DNA of 13,820 bases, taken from assembly GCA_002441285.1 (NCBI GenBank), contig DJVR01000029.1, positions 1 to 13,820 on the forward strand, written 5' to 3'. Each line of letters begins with the position of its first letter. Position 1 is the first letter of the stretch. This document shows positions 7,001-13,814 of this stretch, piece after piece. Below the pieces are notes generated by a model that was given only the letters and a program-made list of their open reading frames with translations, was not told the DNA's origin and searched no databases. The position numbers and the translations under genes are program-made. The DNA comes from Candidatus Atribacteria bacterium UBA6251. GTDB taxonomy: Bacteria > Atribacterota > Phoenicimicrobiia > Phoenicimicrobiales > Phoenicimicrobiaceae.

Positions 7001-9113
7001 AAAAACCAGATCTGTCTTAACCTGTCGAGCGGAACATGGAGTTTGTGCACTTTGTTACGGGAAAAATTTAGCTACGGGAAAATTAGTAAATATTGGAGAA
7101 GCGGTAGGAGTTATTGCTGCTCAATCCATTGGAGAACCCGGGACACAATTGACTTTAAGAACTTTTCATACTGGAGGAATTAAGATAACTGGAGAAGATA
7201 TTACTTTAGGACTTCCTCGAGTAGAACAACTCTTTGAGGTAAGAAAACCTAGAAAACAGGCGATTATTAGTGAAATTAACGGAGTAGTAGAATCAATTGA
7301 GAAGATGAATGATGAACAAAAGAAAATAGTGATTATTCCAGAATCATCTCAAGAGAATGTAAATGGTAATGGAAGTAAAAAGAAAATATATTATATACCT
7401 GGAGATGTTCGAATAATTGTAGAGGAAGGACAATCAGTTAAAGCTGGAGAAAGGTTAACTGTAGGTTTTATTGATCCCCAGGAAATTTTAAAAATACAGG
7501 GAATTAAAGCAGTACAAGAGTATCTAGTTAAAGAGATTCAGGCGGTCTATAAATCTCAAGGAGTTAATATCAATGATAAACATATTGAAACTATTATCCG
7601 ACAGATTGCTCGTTTAAATATGATCTATATTCGTTCAGCTCGAGATTCGGAATTATTATCTGGAGAATTGGTTTATGTATCTGATTTTGAAAGAGCTAAC
7701 AAAAAAGTAATAGAAGATAATAAAATAATTTTAGAAAAAAATAGGCAACTCTTAGAAAACAAAAAAACAGTAAATTCTCTCCTGCATAATCGAACTGGAG
7801 AAATTATCATTAAGGAAGGAGAGCTAATTGATAGTAAGCATATTTCCAGAATAGAAAATGCTGAATTTACTGAATTCCAGGTAATTGATGAACAAAATAA
7901 AAAATATACTATTCTAAAGGGTGAAAATTCTTTTCTAGAAAGAATAATTAATTCTATTTTGGCAGAAGATATTAATGAATATTTTAATCAAGAAAATATA
8001 AGAATCAGCGAGGAAAATCTAAATACAGTTGAGACAAATCAACCAATTACCAGTTCTTTCGCTATTCAATTAGTCAATAATGATATCAGAATGATTAGCT
8101 GCTATAAACCTGATATTTTTGAAAAATTAGAAGGAAAAGTGATTGCCGAAGAAGTTATTAATCCCAAAACTAATCAGATTGTGGTTAATCGGAATACCAG
8201 ACTTACTTCCTCTATAATTAATCAGATTGTTAAAGCTAAGATAAATAGTATAAAAGTGTGGGAAGAAATAAAGGAAGTAAACATCAGAGATGGTGTAATA
8301 AAATTATTAAAAGATGAGGTTATTGGTAAACCTCTTGGTACCGATTTATCAGATTTATCCACCGGAAATACTATAGCGAATAAGGGACAAATAATTAGTA
8401 AAAATCTAATTAAAAAAGCTTTAAATTGTAAAGTAAGTGATATTCCTCTGGAAGATGGAACTTATTTTTCACTAGATGGGAGGATGTTAGAATTTCTTTA
8501 TGAAAACATAGTAGGGAAAACCTCAGCTTTAGATATTATCGATTCTGATACTGGAAAGGTAATTATTAAAGCAGATAAAAAGATTACTCAGGACGATGCC
8601 ACCAAGATTGCTAACTGTCATCTGGATGTAATTTATTTAAGGGAAAATAATAATATTCAATCTTTGGGTGTAGTGGAAAATATTGGGTTTCTGAGAAGAA
8701 AGAAATTACCAGCTATCGGAATTCCTATTATTCAAGGCATTACTCAAGCTTCACTTTCTACAGAAAGTTTTCTCTCGGCAGCTTCTTTCCAGAGAACTAC
8801 TCATGTCTTAACTGGGGCATCTATTAAGGGTAAAGAGGATAAACTTTATGGTTTGAAAGAAAATGTTATTATTGGAAATATTGTCCCTGCTGGAACTGGA
8901 TTATCTAGGTATAATCGGATTGAAGTTACTTACCCCGGGGAAGAAGAGAAAGTAGAAGCAATATTTGAGAAGAAAACAGAACAATCACTTCAAGTAGAGG
9001 ATGTTTTTAAAGAAAAGGAAAATAAAACTATTTCTCCAAGTGTACAAGATTTTAATCCAGAATCTATTTTTGAAGAAGAAGCTTCTCAAGATGAAAAAAA
9101 TGAGGATGAGTAG
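4026..9113 (+). CDS. rpoC: DNA-directed RNA polymerase subunit beta'
   Basis: Catalytic beta' subunit of RNA polymerase. Visible in order: N-terminal zinc site C60, C62, C75, C78; an insertion at about 146-288; the clamp and rudder region; the Mg-binding NADFDGD at 600-606 (D602, D604, D606); GARGS and the bridge helix (about 884-916); the second zinc site C926, C1000, C1007, C1010; the trigger loop with R1045 and H1048, with no E. coli-type SI3 insertion after it; a repeat-rich insertion at about 1230-1557; the conserved GIT-ASL-T-SF-SAASFQ block (1571-1589); and an acidic tail (1639-1695). At 1695 residues it is far longer than Gram-positive (about 1200) or E. coli (1407) homologues and close to Thermotoga, which I recall at about 1690. 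TTG 4026 is chosen for its strong ribosome binding site. The TAG stop abuts the next promoter. Confidence 0.98.
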   Translation: MENSGNFNSIKICLASPEEIKNWSYGEVKKPETINYRTLKPEKDGLFCEKIFGPVKDWECSCGKYKRIRYKGVVCDRCGVEVTKSIARRERMGHIELATPVSHIWYFKAIPSPLSLILDISPRNLEKILYFAPERRREQLYEVIEAGESGLEQGDLILEAEYQIHKQYNEKFIAEPVYQMNRNKSFPYKVGNIIDEKEDQKLQEKYGKLFYQKEAVWSEERSENFEENNLEEKKEELEQKDPVSPNKEYKITKILGLISFNVLNKLEEKENTSFHAKVATQSIEESCYMVINPGNTPYKKGEIILEIEKNLLEHYEPEFKARIGAEAIKALLREINLDKLALELREELKKSSGQKMKKIIKRLQMVEAFRASNCKPEWMILDILPVIPPDLRPMVQLEGGRFATSDLNDLYRRVINRNNRLKRLLELSAPEIIIKNEKRMLQEAVDALIDNGRRGRAVLGAGNRPLKSLSDMLKGKKGRFRQNLLGKRVDYSGRSVIVVGPNLKFHQCGLPKKMALELFKPYVMRELVSRDLAHNIKTAKKIVEKEKPEVWSILKEIAEEHPVLLNRAPTLHRLGIQAFKPILVEGNAIQIHPLVCAAFNADFDGDQMAVHVPLSAEAQAEAEIIMLSSNNILSPANGLPIALPSQDIILGCYYLTMSESGRKGENKVFANPDELIRAYDEGLVDLHSKVKCRVKNKLEYTTVGRVIFNEVLPQDIEFMNLTISKKSLEKIISLIYRKYGNEVTVKTLDKIKTLGFDFATSSGISIAIEDLEIPSEKSKILEKAEKEVDKINEQYNYGLIMEEEKEQKIINAWTKASNDVVDAILRNLSKFNPLYIMADSGARGSKRQIGQLAGMRGLMADPSGKIIEFPIKSNFRDGLSVLEYFISTHGARKGLADTALRTSKSGYLTRRLVDVAQDVIVREMDCGTNDGIIIRAFQEDGDVIETLAERLVGRIVQEDVVDPVTGKVLVAIGEEINEEMAKKISDAGIKEVKTRSVLTCRAEHGVCALCYGKNLATGKLVNIGEAVGVIAAQSIGEPGTQLTLRTFHTGGIKITGEDITLGLPRVEQLFEVRKPRKQAIISEINGVVESIEKMNDEQKKIVIIPESSQENVNGNGSKKKIYYIPGDVRIIVEEGQSVKAGERLTVGFIDPQEILKIQGIKAVQEYLVKEIQAVYKSQGVNINDKHIETIIRQIARLNMIYIRSARDSELLSGELVYVSDFERANKKVIEDNKIILEKNRQLLENKKTVNSLLHNRTGEIIIKEGELIDSKHISRIENAEFTEFQVIDEQNKKYTILKGENSFLERIINSILAEDINEYFNQENIRISEENLNTVETNQPITSSFAIQLVNNDIRMISCYKPDIFEKLEGKVIAEEVINPKTNQIVVNRNTRLTSSIINQIVKAKINSIKVWEEIKEVNIRDGVIKLLKDEVIGKPLGTDLSDLSTGNTIANKGQIISKNLIKKALNCKVSDIPLEDGTYFSLDGRMLEFLYENIVGKTSALDIIDSDTGKVIIKADKKITQDDATKIANCHLDVIYLRENNNIQSLGVVENIGFLRRKKLPAIGIPIIQGITQASLSTESFLSAASFQRTTHVLTGASIKGKEDKLYGLKENVIIGNIVPAGTGLSRYNRIEVTYPGEEEKVEAIFEKKTEQSLQVEDVFKEKENKTISPSVQDFNPESIFEEEASQDEKNEDE
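4461..4889 (+). other. N-terminal non-conserved insertion of RpoC
   Basis: Residues 146-288 interrupt what in E. coli and Bacillus is a continuous run from the LYFA strand to the block MVINPGNTP (289-297 here). The active-site motif is therefore 142 residues later than in E. coli. Thermus and Thermotoga carry a larger insertion at the equivalent place (the beta' non-conserved domain, built of sandwich-barrel hybrid motifs). The middle (about 195-250) is strongly charged, rich in Glu and Lys, and probably flexible; the flanks look beta-rich. Confidence 0.7.
6879..7010 (+). repeat. canonical beta-beta' module of RpoC next to zinc site 2
   Basis: Residues 952-995, core VGRIVQEDVVDPVTGKVLV, precede the cysteines C1000, C1007 and C1010. 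This segment is present in essentially all bacterial beta' subunits and is the reference unit for the extra copies further downstream in the gene. Confidence 0.7.
7713..8696 (+). repeat. RpoC C-terminal insertion of five tandem diverged modules
   Basis: Residues about 1230-1557 separate two blocks that in E. coli and Bacillus are only about 15 residues apart (FERANKKV and PAIGIP..GIT-ASL). Unit starts fall at 1244, 1308, 1369, 1433 and 1496, spacings 64, 61, 64 and 63. Cores include EGKVIAEEVINPKTNQIVV, IGKPLGTDLSDLSTGNTIA and VGKTSALDIIDSDTGKVII. Each aligns without gaps to the canonical module (952-970), with a matching hydrophobic residue six positions on. The unit at 1308 (LAEDI) is the most decayed and least certain. 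The link to the beta-beta' module family is inferred by eye. Confidence 0.65.
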
Positions 9114-9142
9114 TTGACAATCTATGCTACTATTGTTAGAAT
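9114..9142 (+). promoter_or_regulatory. near-consensus sigma-70 promoter of the str genes
   Basis: TTGACA (9114-9119, six of six) and TAGAAT (9137-9142, five of six) are 17 bases apart, and TGT at 9134-9136 provides an extended -10 element. The -35 box begins on the base after the rpoC TAG stop. Transcription should start near 9148-9149, giving a leader of about 45 bases to the rpsL ATG. It would give rpsL, rpsG, fusA and tuf an output independent of rpoBC. Confidence 0.8.
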
Positions 9143-9193
9143 ATAAAAGTATTTTTTGTGATTTTAGTAAAATAGGTAAAGGATGGTAATTCT

Positions 9194-9580
9194 ATGCCGA
9201 CTATTAATCAATTAGTTAGAAAAAAGAGAGCTAAAGTAATAAAAAAAGAAAAAACTCCTGCTTTACAAGGGAATCCTTTAAAGAGGGGAGTTTGTACCAG
9301 GGTATGGACTATTACTCCCAAAAAACCTAACTCTGCCTTAAGAAAGGTTGCTCGGGTAAGATTAACAAATAATATTGAAGTTACTGCTTATATACCTGGA
9401 ATTGGGCATAATCTACAAGAACATTCTATTGTTCTAGTAAGAGGTGGAAGAGTGAAGGATCTACCTGGAGTTCGCTATCATGTGGTAAGAGGAGCAATGG
9501 ATGCTACTGGAGTAGAAAAGAGATCGCAGGGAAGATCAAAATATGGAGCTAAGATACCTAAGAAGACAGTAAATAAATAA
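9194..9580 (+). CDS. rpsL: 30S ribosomal protein S12
   Basis: Decoding-centre protein of the 30S subunit. The 128 residues match S12 along the whole length, a few longer than E. coli (124) through the lysine-rich C-terminus ending KKTVNK. The loop TPKKPNSALRKVARVRL (41-57) and RGGRVKDLPGVRYH (83-96) are intact. K43 and K88, the classical streptomycin-resistance positions, are the sensitive form, and D89, the known methylthiolation target, is present. The ATG at 9194 follows AAAGGA (9178-9183) by 10 bases and gives the family N-terminus MPTINQLVRK. First gene after the promoter at 9114. No L7Ae-like gene, often found between rpoC and rpsL in Firmicutes, lies here. Confidence 0.98.
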   Translation: MPTINQLVRKKRAKVIKKEKTPALQGNPLKRGVCTRVWTITPKKPNSALRKVARVRLTNNIEVTAYIPGIGHNLQEHSIVLVRGGRVKDLPGVRYHVVRGAMDATGVEKRSQGRSKYGAKIPKKTVNK

Positions 9581-9801
9581 TAATTTTTACCCTGAGGAAA
9601 ATGGAAAGATTAGATAACCAATTAATCTTACCAAAAAGAAAAGATATAGCAGAAAAGAATGGTGTTCGAAAAGATTTTATTCTAGAGGTAAGAAGGAATT
9701 AAAATTAAAGTTATTAAATCGAGTTCAATAAATATATTTATAATTTTATGACCAGAAAAAGATATTATTTTAGATTGGAAATAAAAGGAAAGGAGTAGAC
9801 A
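9581..9801 (+). promoter_or_regulatory. long rpsL-rpsG spacer, possible leader or regulatory RNA
   Basis: The 221-base spacer is long for two ribosomal genes in one unit. It contains a 7-base-pair hairpin (AAGATTA 9606-9612 with TAATCTT 9623-9629), a possible 33-codon ORF, and a TATAAT (9739-9744) without a -35 box. It ends in the rpsG ribosome binding site AAGGAG (9790-9795). In E. coli the spacer between these two genes binds S7 for translational feedback; whether this one does is inference from position only. Confidence 0.35.
9601..9702 (+). CDS. possible small ORF, 33 residues, unrecognised
   Basis: An ATG 20 bases after the rpsL stop opens 33 codons ending in TAA at 9700-9702. The product would be charged and basic, beginning MERLDNQLILPKRKD. 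I recognise no family. GAGG at 9594-9597 is only 3 bases before the ATG, too close for a good ribosome binding site. Codons resemble those of the neighbours, but an open stretch of this length is easily reached by chance in a 221-base spacer. Its 5' end also forms the hairpin at 9606-9629, so the stretch may be RNA structure rather than coding. Confidence 0.2.
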   Translation: MERLDNQLILPKRKDIAEKNGVRKDFILEVRRN

Positions 9802-10272
9802 ATGTCCAGAAGAAAAAGAGCAATAAAAAGAGAAATTCCACTAGATCCAGTTTATAATGATCAGAATGTCTCTTCTTTTATAAATAAACTTATGTATGAT
9901 GGTAAAAAGAGTAAAGCCGAAAAGATCTTTTATCAAGCATTGAAAACAGCAGCAGAAAAGACTAAAAAAAATCCTTTAGAACTTTTTAATCAAGCCTTAC
10001 AGAATGTTATGCCGGTAGTGGAAGTTAAATCTAGAAGAGTAGGTGGAGCAAGTTATCAGGTTCCAGTAGAGGTAAGGCCTGATAGAAGAGTTACTTTGGG
10101 TATGAGATGGATTATCAGCTTTGCCAGAAAGCGAACCGGTAAACCAATGGAGGAAAGATTGGCTTTAGAACTTATCGATGCTGCGAATGGTACGGGAATG
10201 GCTGTAAAAAAGAGAGAAGATACTCATAAGATGGCTGAAGCAAACAAAGCTTTTGCTCATTATCGCTGGTAA
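9802..10272 (+). CDS. rpsG: 30S ribosomal protein S7
   Basis: Primary 16S rRNA-binding protein that nucleates assembly of the 30S head and contacts the exit-site tRNA. The 156 residues have the family's standard length and ending (AHYRW). Conserved blocks are the N-terminal RRKRAIKR, QNVMPVVEVKSRRVGGASYQ (about 87-106), VEVRPDRR and the GTGMAVKKREDTHKMAEAN region. The ATG at 9802 lies 6 bases after AAGGAG, a clear start. It follows rpsL after 221 bases and precedes fusA by 151 bases, with no terminator between. S7 is the autoregulator of the str operon in E. coli; nothing in this sequence proves that role here. Confidence 0.98.
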   Translation: MSRRKRAIKREIPLDPVYNDQNVSSFINKLMYDGKKSKAEKIFYQALKTAAEKTKKNPLELFNQALQNVMPVVEVKSRRVGGASYQVPVEVRPDRRVTLGMRWIISFARKRTGKPMEERLALELIDAANGTGMAVKKREDTHKMAEANKAFAHYRW

Positions 10273-10423
10273 GGGAAAATAATCAATTAGAAATTTAAAG
10301 ATAACCATTTAAAAATTAAATCATTTTTTCTATACTGGGTGTTAATTAGATAATATAATAATTTGTGCAAATATTTAAAATAGATATTCTTTATCGAATT
10401 TAAGAGAAAAAATAGGATAAATA

Positions 10424-12493
10424 ATGGTAGAAAATATAACTTTAAATAAAATAAGAAATATAGGCATAATGGCTCATATAGATGCGGGAAAGACTACTGT
10501 AACAGAAAGAATATTATATTATGCTGGTAAAACCTATAAAATAGGAGAAGTTCATGAGGGTACTGCAGTAATGGATTGGATGCCTCAGGAAAAAGAAAGA
10601 GGTATTACTATAACTTCTGCTGCTACTACCTTATCCTGGAAAGGTTTTAGGATTAATTTAATTGATACACCAGGACACGTAGATTTTACTGTAGAAGTAG
10701 AACGATGTTTAAGAGTATTGGATGGTGCAGTAGCAGTATTTTGTGCAGTAGGAGGGGTTCAACCGCAATCAGAGACGGTGTGGAGGCAAGCGGAAAAATA
10801 CGGTGTTCCTAGATTAATTTTTATTAATAAAATGGATCGAGTAGGCGCAAATTTTTTTGGAACTGTTAAAATGATTGAAGAAAAATTAGCTATTATACCT
10901 ATTATTACTCAATTACCTTGGGGAGCGGAAGATAATTTTCAAGGTATAATTGATCTTTTAAAGATGAAGGCATATGTTTATGATTTGGATAGTTTAGGAG
11001 TAAGTTTTAAGGAAACAAACATTCCTGAGGAATTAACGGAGCAAGCGCAGACTATTTATCATCATATGGTAGAAAAATTAGCGGAAATAGACGATACGAT
11101 TATGGAAAAATATTTAAATGGAGAAGAGATCTCTTCTCAAGATTTAAAAGTAGCCATCCGTCGTTTAACTGTTAAAAATTTAGTAGCACCAGTTTTATGT
11201 GGGTCTGCTTTAAAGAATAAAGGGATTCAACTTCTTCTTAATGGAATTATAGATTATCTACCTTCCCCTATAGATATACCCCCAGTGAAGGGGATAGAAC
11301 CTTACAACCAGAAGGAAATATATAGATTAACTGATGAGAAAGAGCCGTTTGCGGGTTTGGTTTTTAAGATAATGTCTGACCCCTTTTTTGGGAAATTAAG
11401 CTTTATCAGAGTTTATTCCGGAACATTAAAATCAGGCAGCAATATCTATAATCCTTTAAAGGGGATAAAGGAAAGAGTCAATAGATTGGTTTTAGTACAT
11501 GCTGATCATAAAACCGATATTAATGAACTCAAAGCGGGAAATTTAGGGGCGATTATTGGCTTAAAAAAAACTGTTACTGGTGACACTTTATGTGATAGAA
11601 AACATCAAATAATTTTAGAATCAATGGAATTTCCGGAGCCAGTAATTTCTATTGCGGTAGAGCCAAAAAGCCAAGATGAACAGGGAAAAATGGCATTAGC
11701 TCTGGATAAACTATCAGAGGAAGATCCTACTTTTCGCAGGACTTTTAATCCAGAGACTGGACAGACTATTATCTCCGGAATGGGAGAATTACATTTGGAG
11801 ATTATTATAGATCGTTTACTCAGAGAATATAAACTAAAAGCAAATATTGGAAAGCCTCAGGTTGCTTATCGGGAAACTATTGAAAAAAGTGCTCAGGCCA
11901 GGGGAAAATTTATCAAACAGACTGGTGGAAGAGGTCAGTACGGAGATGTTGTTTTAGAAGTTGAACCTTATCCTGAAGGGAAATTAAAATTTGTCAATCA
12001 AATTGTAGGAGGAATTATTCCCAAAGAATATATTCCTTCTATAGAAGAAGGAGTAAAAGAAGCTATGTCTAGAGGAGTGATTGCAGGCTATCCAGTAATT
12101 AATATAAAAGTAACCTTATTGGATGGTTCTTATCACCCCGTAGATTCATCGGATATTGCCTTTACCATTGCAGCTTCTATGGCTTTCCAAGAATGTATGA
12201 AAAAAGCAAACCCAATACTTTTAGAACCAATTATGGAGGCTGAGATTATTACTCCAGAAGAATATTTAGGCAATATAATTAGTGATATTAATAGTCGGAG
12301 AGCTAAGATTGAAGGAATTGAAACAAAAAGTAAAACAAAAATCATAGTTGCTGAGATACCTTTAGTAGAAATGTTTGGTTATGCTACCAGTTTGAGATCT
12401 ATTTCGCAGGGTAGAGCTACTTATACTATGCAATTTAAATATTATGGTAAAACACCTGATTATATTAAAGATAAAGTATTAGGAAAGATTTAG
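10424..12493 (+). CDS. fusA: translation elongation factor G
   Basis: Cytosolic GTPase that drives tRNA-mRNA translocation on the ribosome and, with RRF, ribosome recycling. At 689 residues it is full length. GTPase motifs: AHIDAGKT (17-24), switch I RGITI (59-63, T62), DTPGH (81-85), NKMD (135-138) and the later GSALKNKG. The domain III block GMGELHLE and the domain IV block GGRGQYGDV are intact, followed by the domain V region ending near YATSLRSISQGRATYTMQF. The ATG at 10424 follows AGGA (10414-10417) by 6 bases. The 151-base gap after rpsG is very AT-rich and has a TATAAT (10354-10359) with only a poor -35. Codons end mostly in A or T, unlike tuf next door. Confidence 0.98.
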   Translation: MVENITLNKIRNIGIMAHIDAGKTTVTERILYYAGKTYKIGEVHEGTAVMDWMPQEKERGITITSAATTLSWKGFRINLIDTPGHVDFTVEVERCLRVLDGAVAVFCAVGGVQPQSETVWRQAEKYGVPRLIFINKMDRVGANFFGTVKMIEEKLAIIPIITQLPWGAEDNFQGIIDLLKMKAYVYDLDSLGVSFKETNIPEELTEQAQTIYHHMVEKLAEIDDTIMEKYLNGEEISSQDLKVAIRRLTVKNLVAPVLCGSALKNKGIQLLLNGIIDYLPSPIDIPPVKGIEPYNQKEIYRLTDEKEPFAGLVFKIMSDPFFGKLSFIRVYSGTLKSGSNIYNPLKGIKERVNRLVLVHADHKTDINELKAGNLGAIIGLKKTVTGDTLCDRKHQIILESMEFPEPVISIAVEPKSQDEQGKMALALDKLSEEDPTFRRTFNPETGQTIISGMGELHLEIIIDRLLREYKLKANIGKPQVAYRETIEKSAQARGKFIKQTGGRGQYGDVVLEVEPYPEGKLKFVNQIVGGIIPKEYIPSIEEGVKEAMSRGVIAGYPVINIKVTLLDGSYHPVDSSDIAFTIAASMAFQECMKKANPILLEPIMEAEIITPEEYLGNIISDINSRRAKIEGIETKSKTKIIVAEIPLVEMFGYATSLRSISQGRATYTMQFKYYGKTPDYIKDKVLGKI

Positions 12494-12519
12494 TATTTTT
12501 AAACCCATTATTTCGTTTC

Positions 12520-12526
12520 AAGGAGG
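12520..12526 (+). promoter_or_regulatory. perfect but distant ribosome binding site of tuf
   Basis: AAGGAGG is a full match to the 16S anti-Shine-Dalgarno sequence. It lies 12 bases before ATG 12539, longer than the 6-8 bases seen for most neighbouring genes, with an A/T-only spacer. Confidence 0.75.
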
Positions 12527-12538
12527 AACAATTTAAAA

Positions 12539-13741
12539 ATGGCAAAAGAAAAATTTGTAAGAACCAAACCACATGTTAATGTTGGTACTATTGGTCATGT
12601 AGATCATGGTAAGACTACCCTTACTTCAGCTATTACCAAGGTTCTAGCCAAGAAGAACCTGGCTGAAGCTAAGGAATTCCACGATATTGACCGTGCTCCA
12701 GAGGAAAAGGAAAGAGGAATTACCATCTCCATCTACCATGCTGAATACCAGACTGAGAATAGGCATTATGCCCATATCGACTGCCCTGGTCATGCAGACT
12801 ATATCAAGAATATGATTACTGGAGCTGCCCAGATGGACGGAGCTATCCTGGTGGTATCTGCCGCTGATGGACCAATGCCCCAGACCAGAGAACATATTCT
12901 CTTAGCCCGTCAGGTAGGAGTCCCCTACATCGTAGTCTTTTTAAACAAGGTCGATATGGTGGATGACCCGGAATTACTGGAATTAGTAGAAATGGAAGTA
13001 AGAGAATTACTTTCCGAATACGAATTCCCAGGAGACGAAATCCCCATCATTAAGGGTTCAGCCTTAAAGGCCCAAGAGTGTAGCTGTGGTAAAGATGATT
13101 GCCCCTGGTGTAGTGGAATCTTAGAACTCCTCAAGGCAATAGATGAATATATTCCTACTCCCAAGAGGGAAACCGATAAACCTTTCCTCTTATCAGTAGA
13201 GGATGTCTTTACTATTACTGGTAGAGGAACAGTGGCTACCGGTAGATTAGAACGAGGAATAGTCAAGGTAGGAGATGCAGCCGAAATAGTCGGTCTTAAT
13301 CCCAAGATCTTAAAGACCGTTATTACCGGAGTAGAAATGTTCCGTAAGACTATGGATCAAGCTGAAGCTGGAGACAATATCGGTCTTCTCTTACGTGGTA
13401 TCGATAAGAACCAGGTAGAAAGAGGCCAGGTAATAGCTGCCCCCGGTAGTATTACTCCTCATACTAAGTTTAAGGCTAGTGTCTATGTCTTAACCAAGGA
13501 AGAGGGTGGTAGACATACCCCCATTTTCAGTGGGTATCGTCCTCAGTTCTATTTCCGCACCACTGATGTAACCGGAACAGTAATCCTTCCGGAGGGAGTA
13601 GAGATGATTATGCCTGGTGATAATGTAAACATTACCGCTGAGCTGATTACTCCTATTGCTATGGAGAAACAGTTACGTTTTGCTATCCGCGAAGGAGGAA
13701 GGACGATCAGTGCAGGAGTAGTAAGTGAGATCCTGGAGTAA
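12539..13741 (+). CDS. tuf: translation elongation factor Tu
   Basis: GTPase that carries aminoacyl-tRNA to the ribosome. The 400 residues cover all three domains. Motifs: GHVDHGKT (19-26), switch I RGITI with T62, DCPGH (81-85, catalytic H85), NKVD (136-139), GSALKA (173-178), and the C-terminal RFAIREGGRT block. An insert after GSALKA holds C181, C183, C188 and C191 (C-x-C-x4-C-x2-C), resembling a zinc knuckle; from memory, similar Cys clusters occur in EF-Tu of some Clostridia. The ATG start follows a perfect ribosome binding site. The gene is much richer in G+C than its neighbours (hand count 114 of 240 bases in 12781-12900 and 13321-13440, against 57 of 180 in three fusA lines), with many ATC, GCC, CCC and ACC codons. 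It lies 45 bases after fusA. Confidence 0.98.
   Translation: MAKEKFVRTKPHVNVGTIGHVDHGKTTLTSAITKVLAKKNLAEAKEFHDIDRAPEEKERGITISIYHAEYQTENRHYAHIDCPGHADYIKNMITGAAQMDGAILVVSAADGPMPQTREHILLARQVGVPYIVVFLNKVDMVDDPELLELVEMEVRELLSEYEFPGDEIPIIKGSALKAQECSCGKDDCPWCSGILELLKAIDEYIPTPKRETDKPFLLSVEDVFTITGRGTVATGRLERGIVKVGDAAEIVGLNPKILKTVITGVEMFRKTMDQAEAGDNIGLLLRGIDKNQVERGQVIAAPGSITPHTKFKASVYVLTKEEGGRHTPIFSGYRPQFYFRTTDVTGTVILPEGVEMIMPGDNVNITAELITPIAMEKQLRFAIREGGRTISAGVVSEILE
13079..13111 (+). other. four-cysteine insert in EF-Tu
   Basis: Residues 181-191 read CSCGKDDCPWC, in the loop after the G5 motif of domain I. E. coli and Thermotoga EF-Tu have no cysteines here. The spacing fits a metal-binding knuckle, but bound zinc is an inference. 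Confidence 0.6.
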
Positions 13742-13794
13742 ATACTGGTCTTTAAAAGATTCTCTAAGAATAAAAGAATAAAAGTACTAAGAAA

Positions 13795-13814
13795 GGGTCG
13801 GATTTATCCGACCC
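13795..13814 (+). terminator. hairpin after tuf, probable terminator
   Basis: GGGTCGGA (13795-13802) pairs with TCCGACCC (13807-13814) around a four-base loop, by far the most G+C-rich inverted repeat in any spacer here. It lies 54 bases after the tuf stop. On the plus strand the following bases are GATTAT and the window ends, so no T-run can be confirmed. Read on the minus strand the stem is followed by TTTCTTAG, so it may equally end a convergent gene entering from the right. Confidence 0.6.

Noticed and set aside
4026..9113. RpoC length as a sign of gene fusion or frame error
   Set aside because: One uninterrupted frame with all conserved blocks in order. The extra length is explained by the two insertions and the acidic tail, with no foreign domain recognised.
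9748..9798. 16-codon ORF (MTRKRYYF...) ending inside the rpsG ribosome binding site
   Set aside because: There is no ribosome binding site before its ATG and it is short enough to arise by chance. The stop overlapping the rpsG signal is tempting as a leader peptide but unsupported.
10273..10423. TATAAT at 10354-10359 as a fusA promoter, and an A/T-only inverted repeat followed by a T-run as an rpsG terminator
   Set aside because: The best -35 at 17 bases is TATACT, a poor match, and the repeat has no G+C pairs and a bulge. Both are expected by chance in such AT-rich DNA.
12644..13305. Two minus-strand open frames (83 and 126 codons) opposite tuf
   Set aside because: They are antisense to perfectly conserved EF-Tu. 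The higher G+C of tuf lengthens chance open frames on the other strand.
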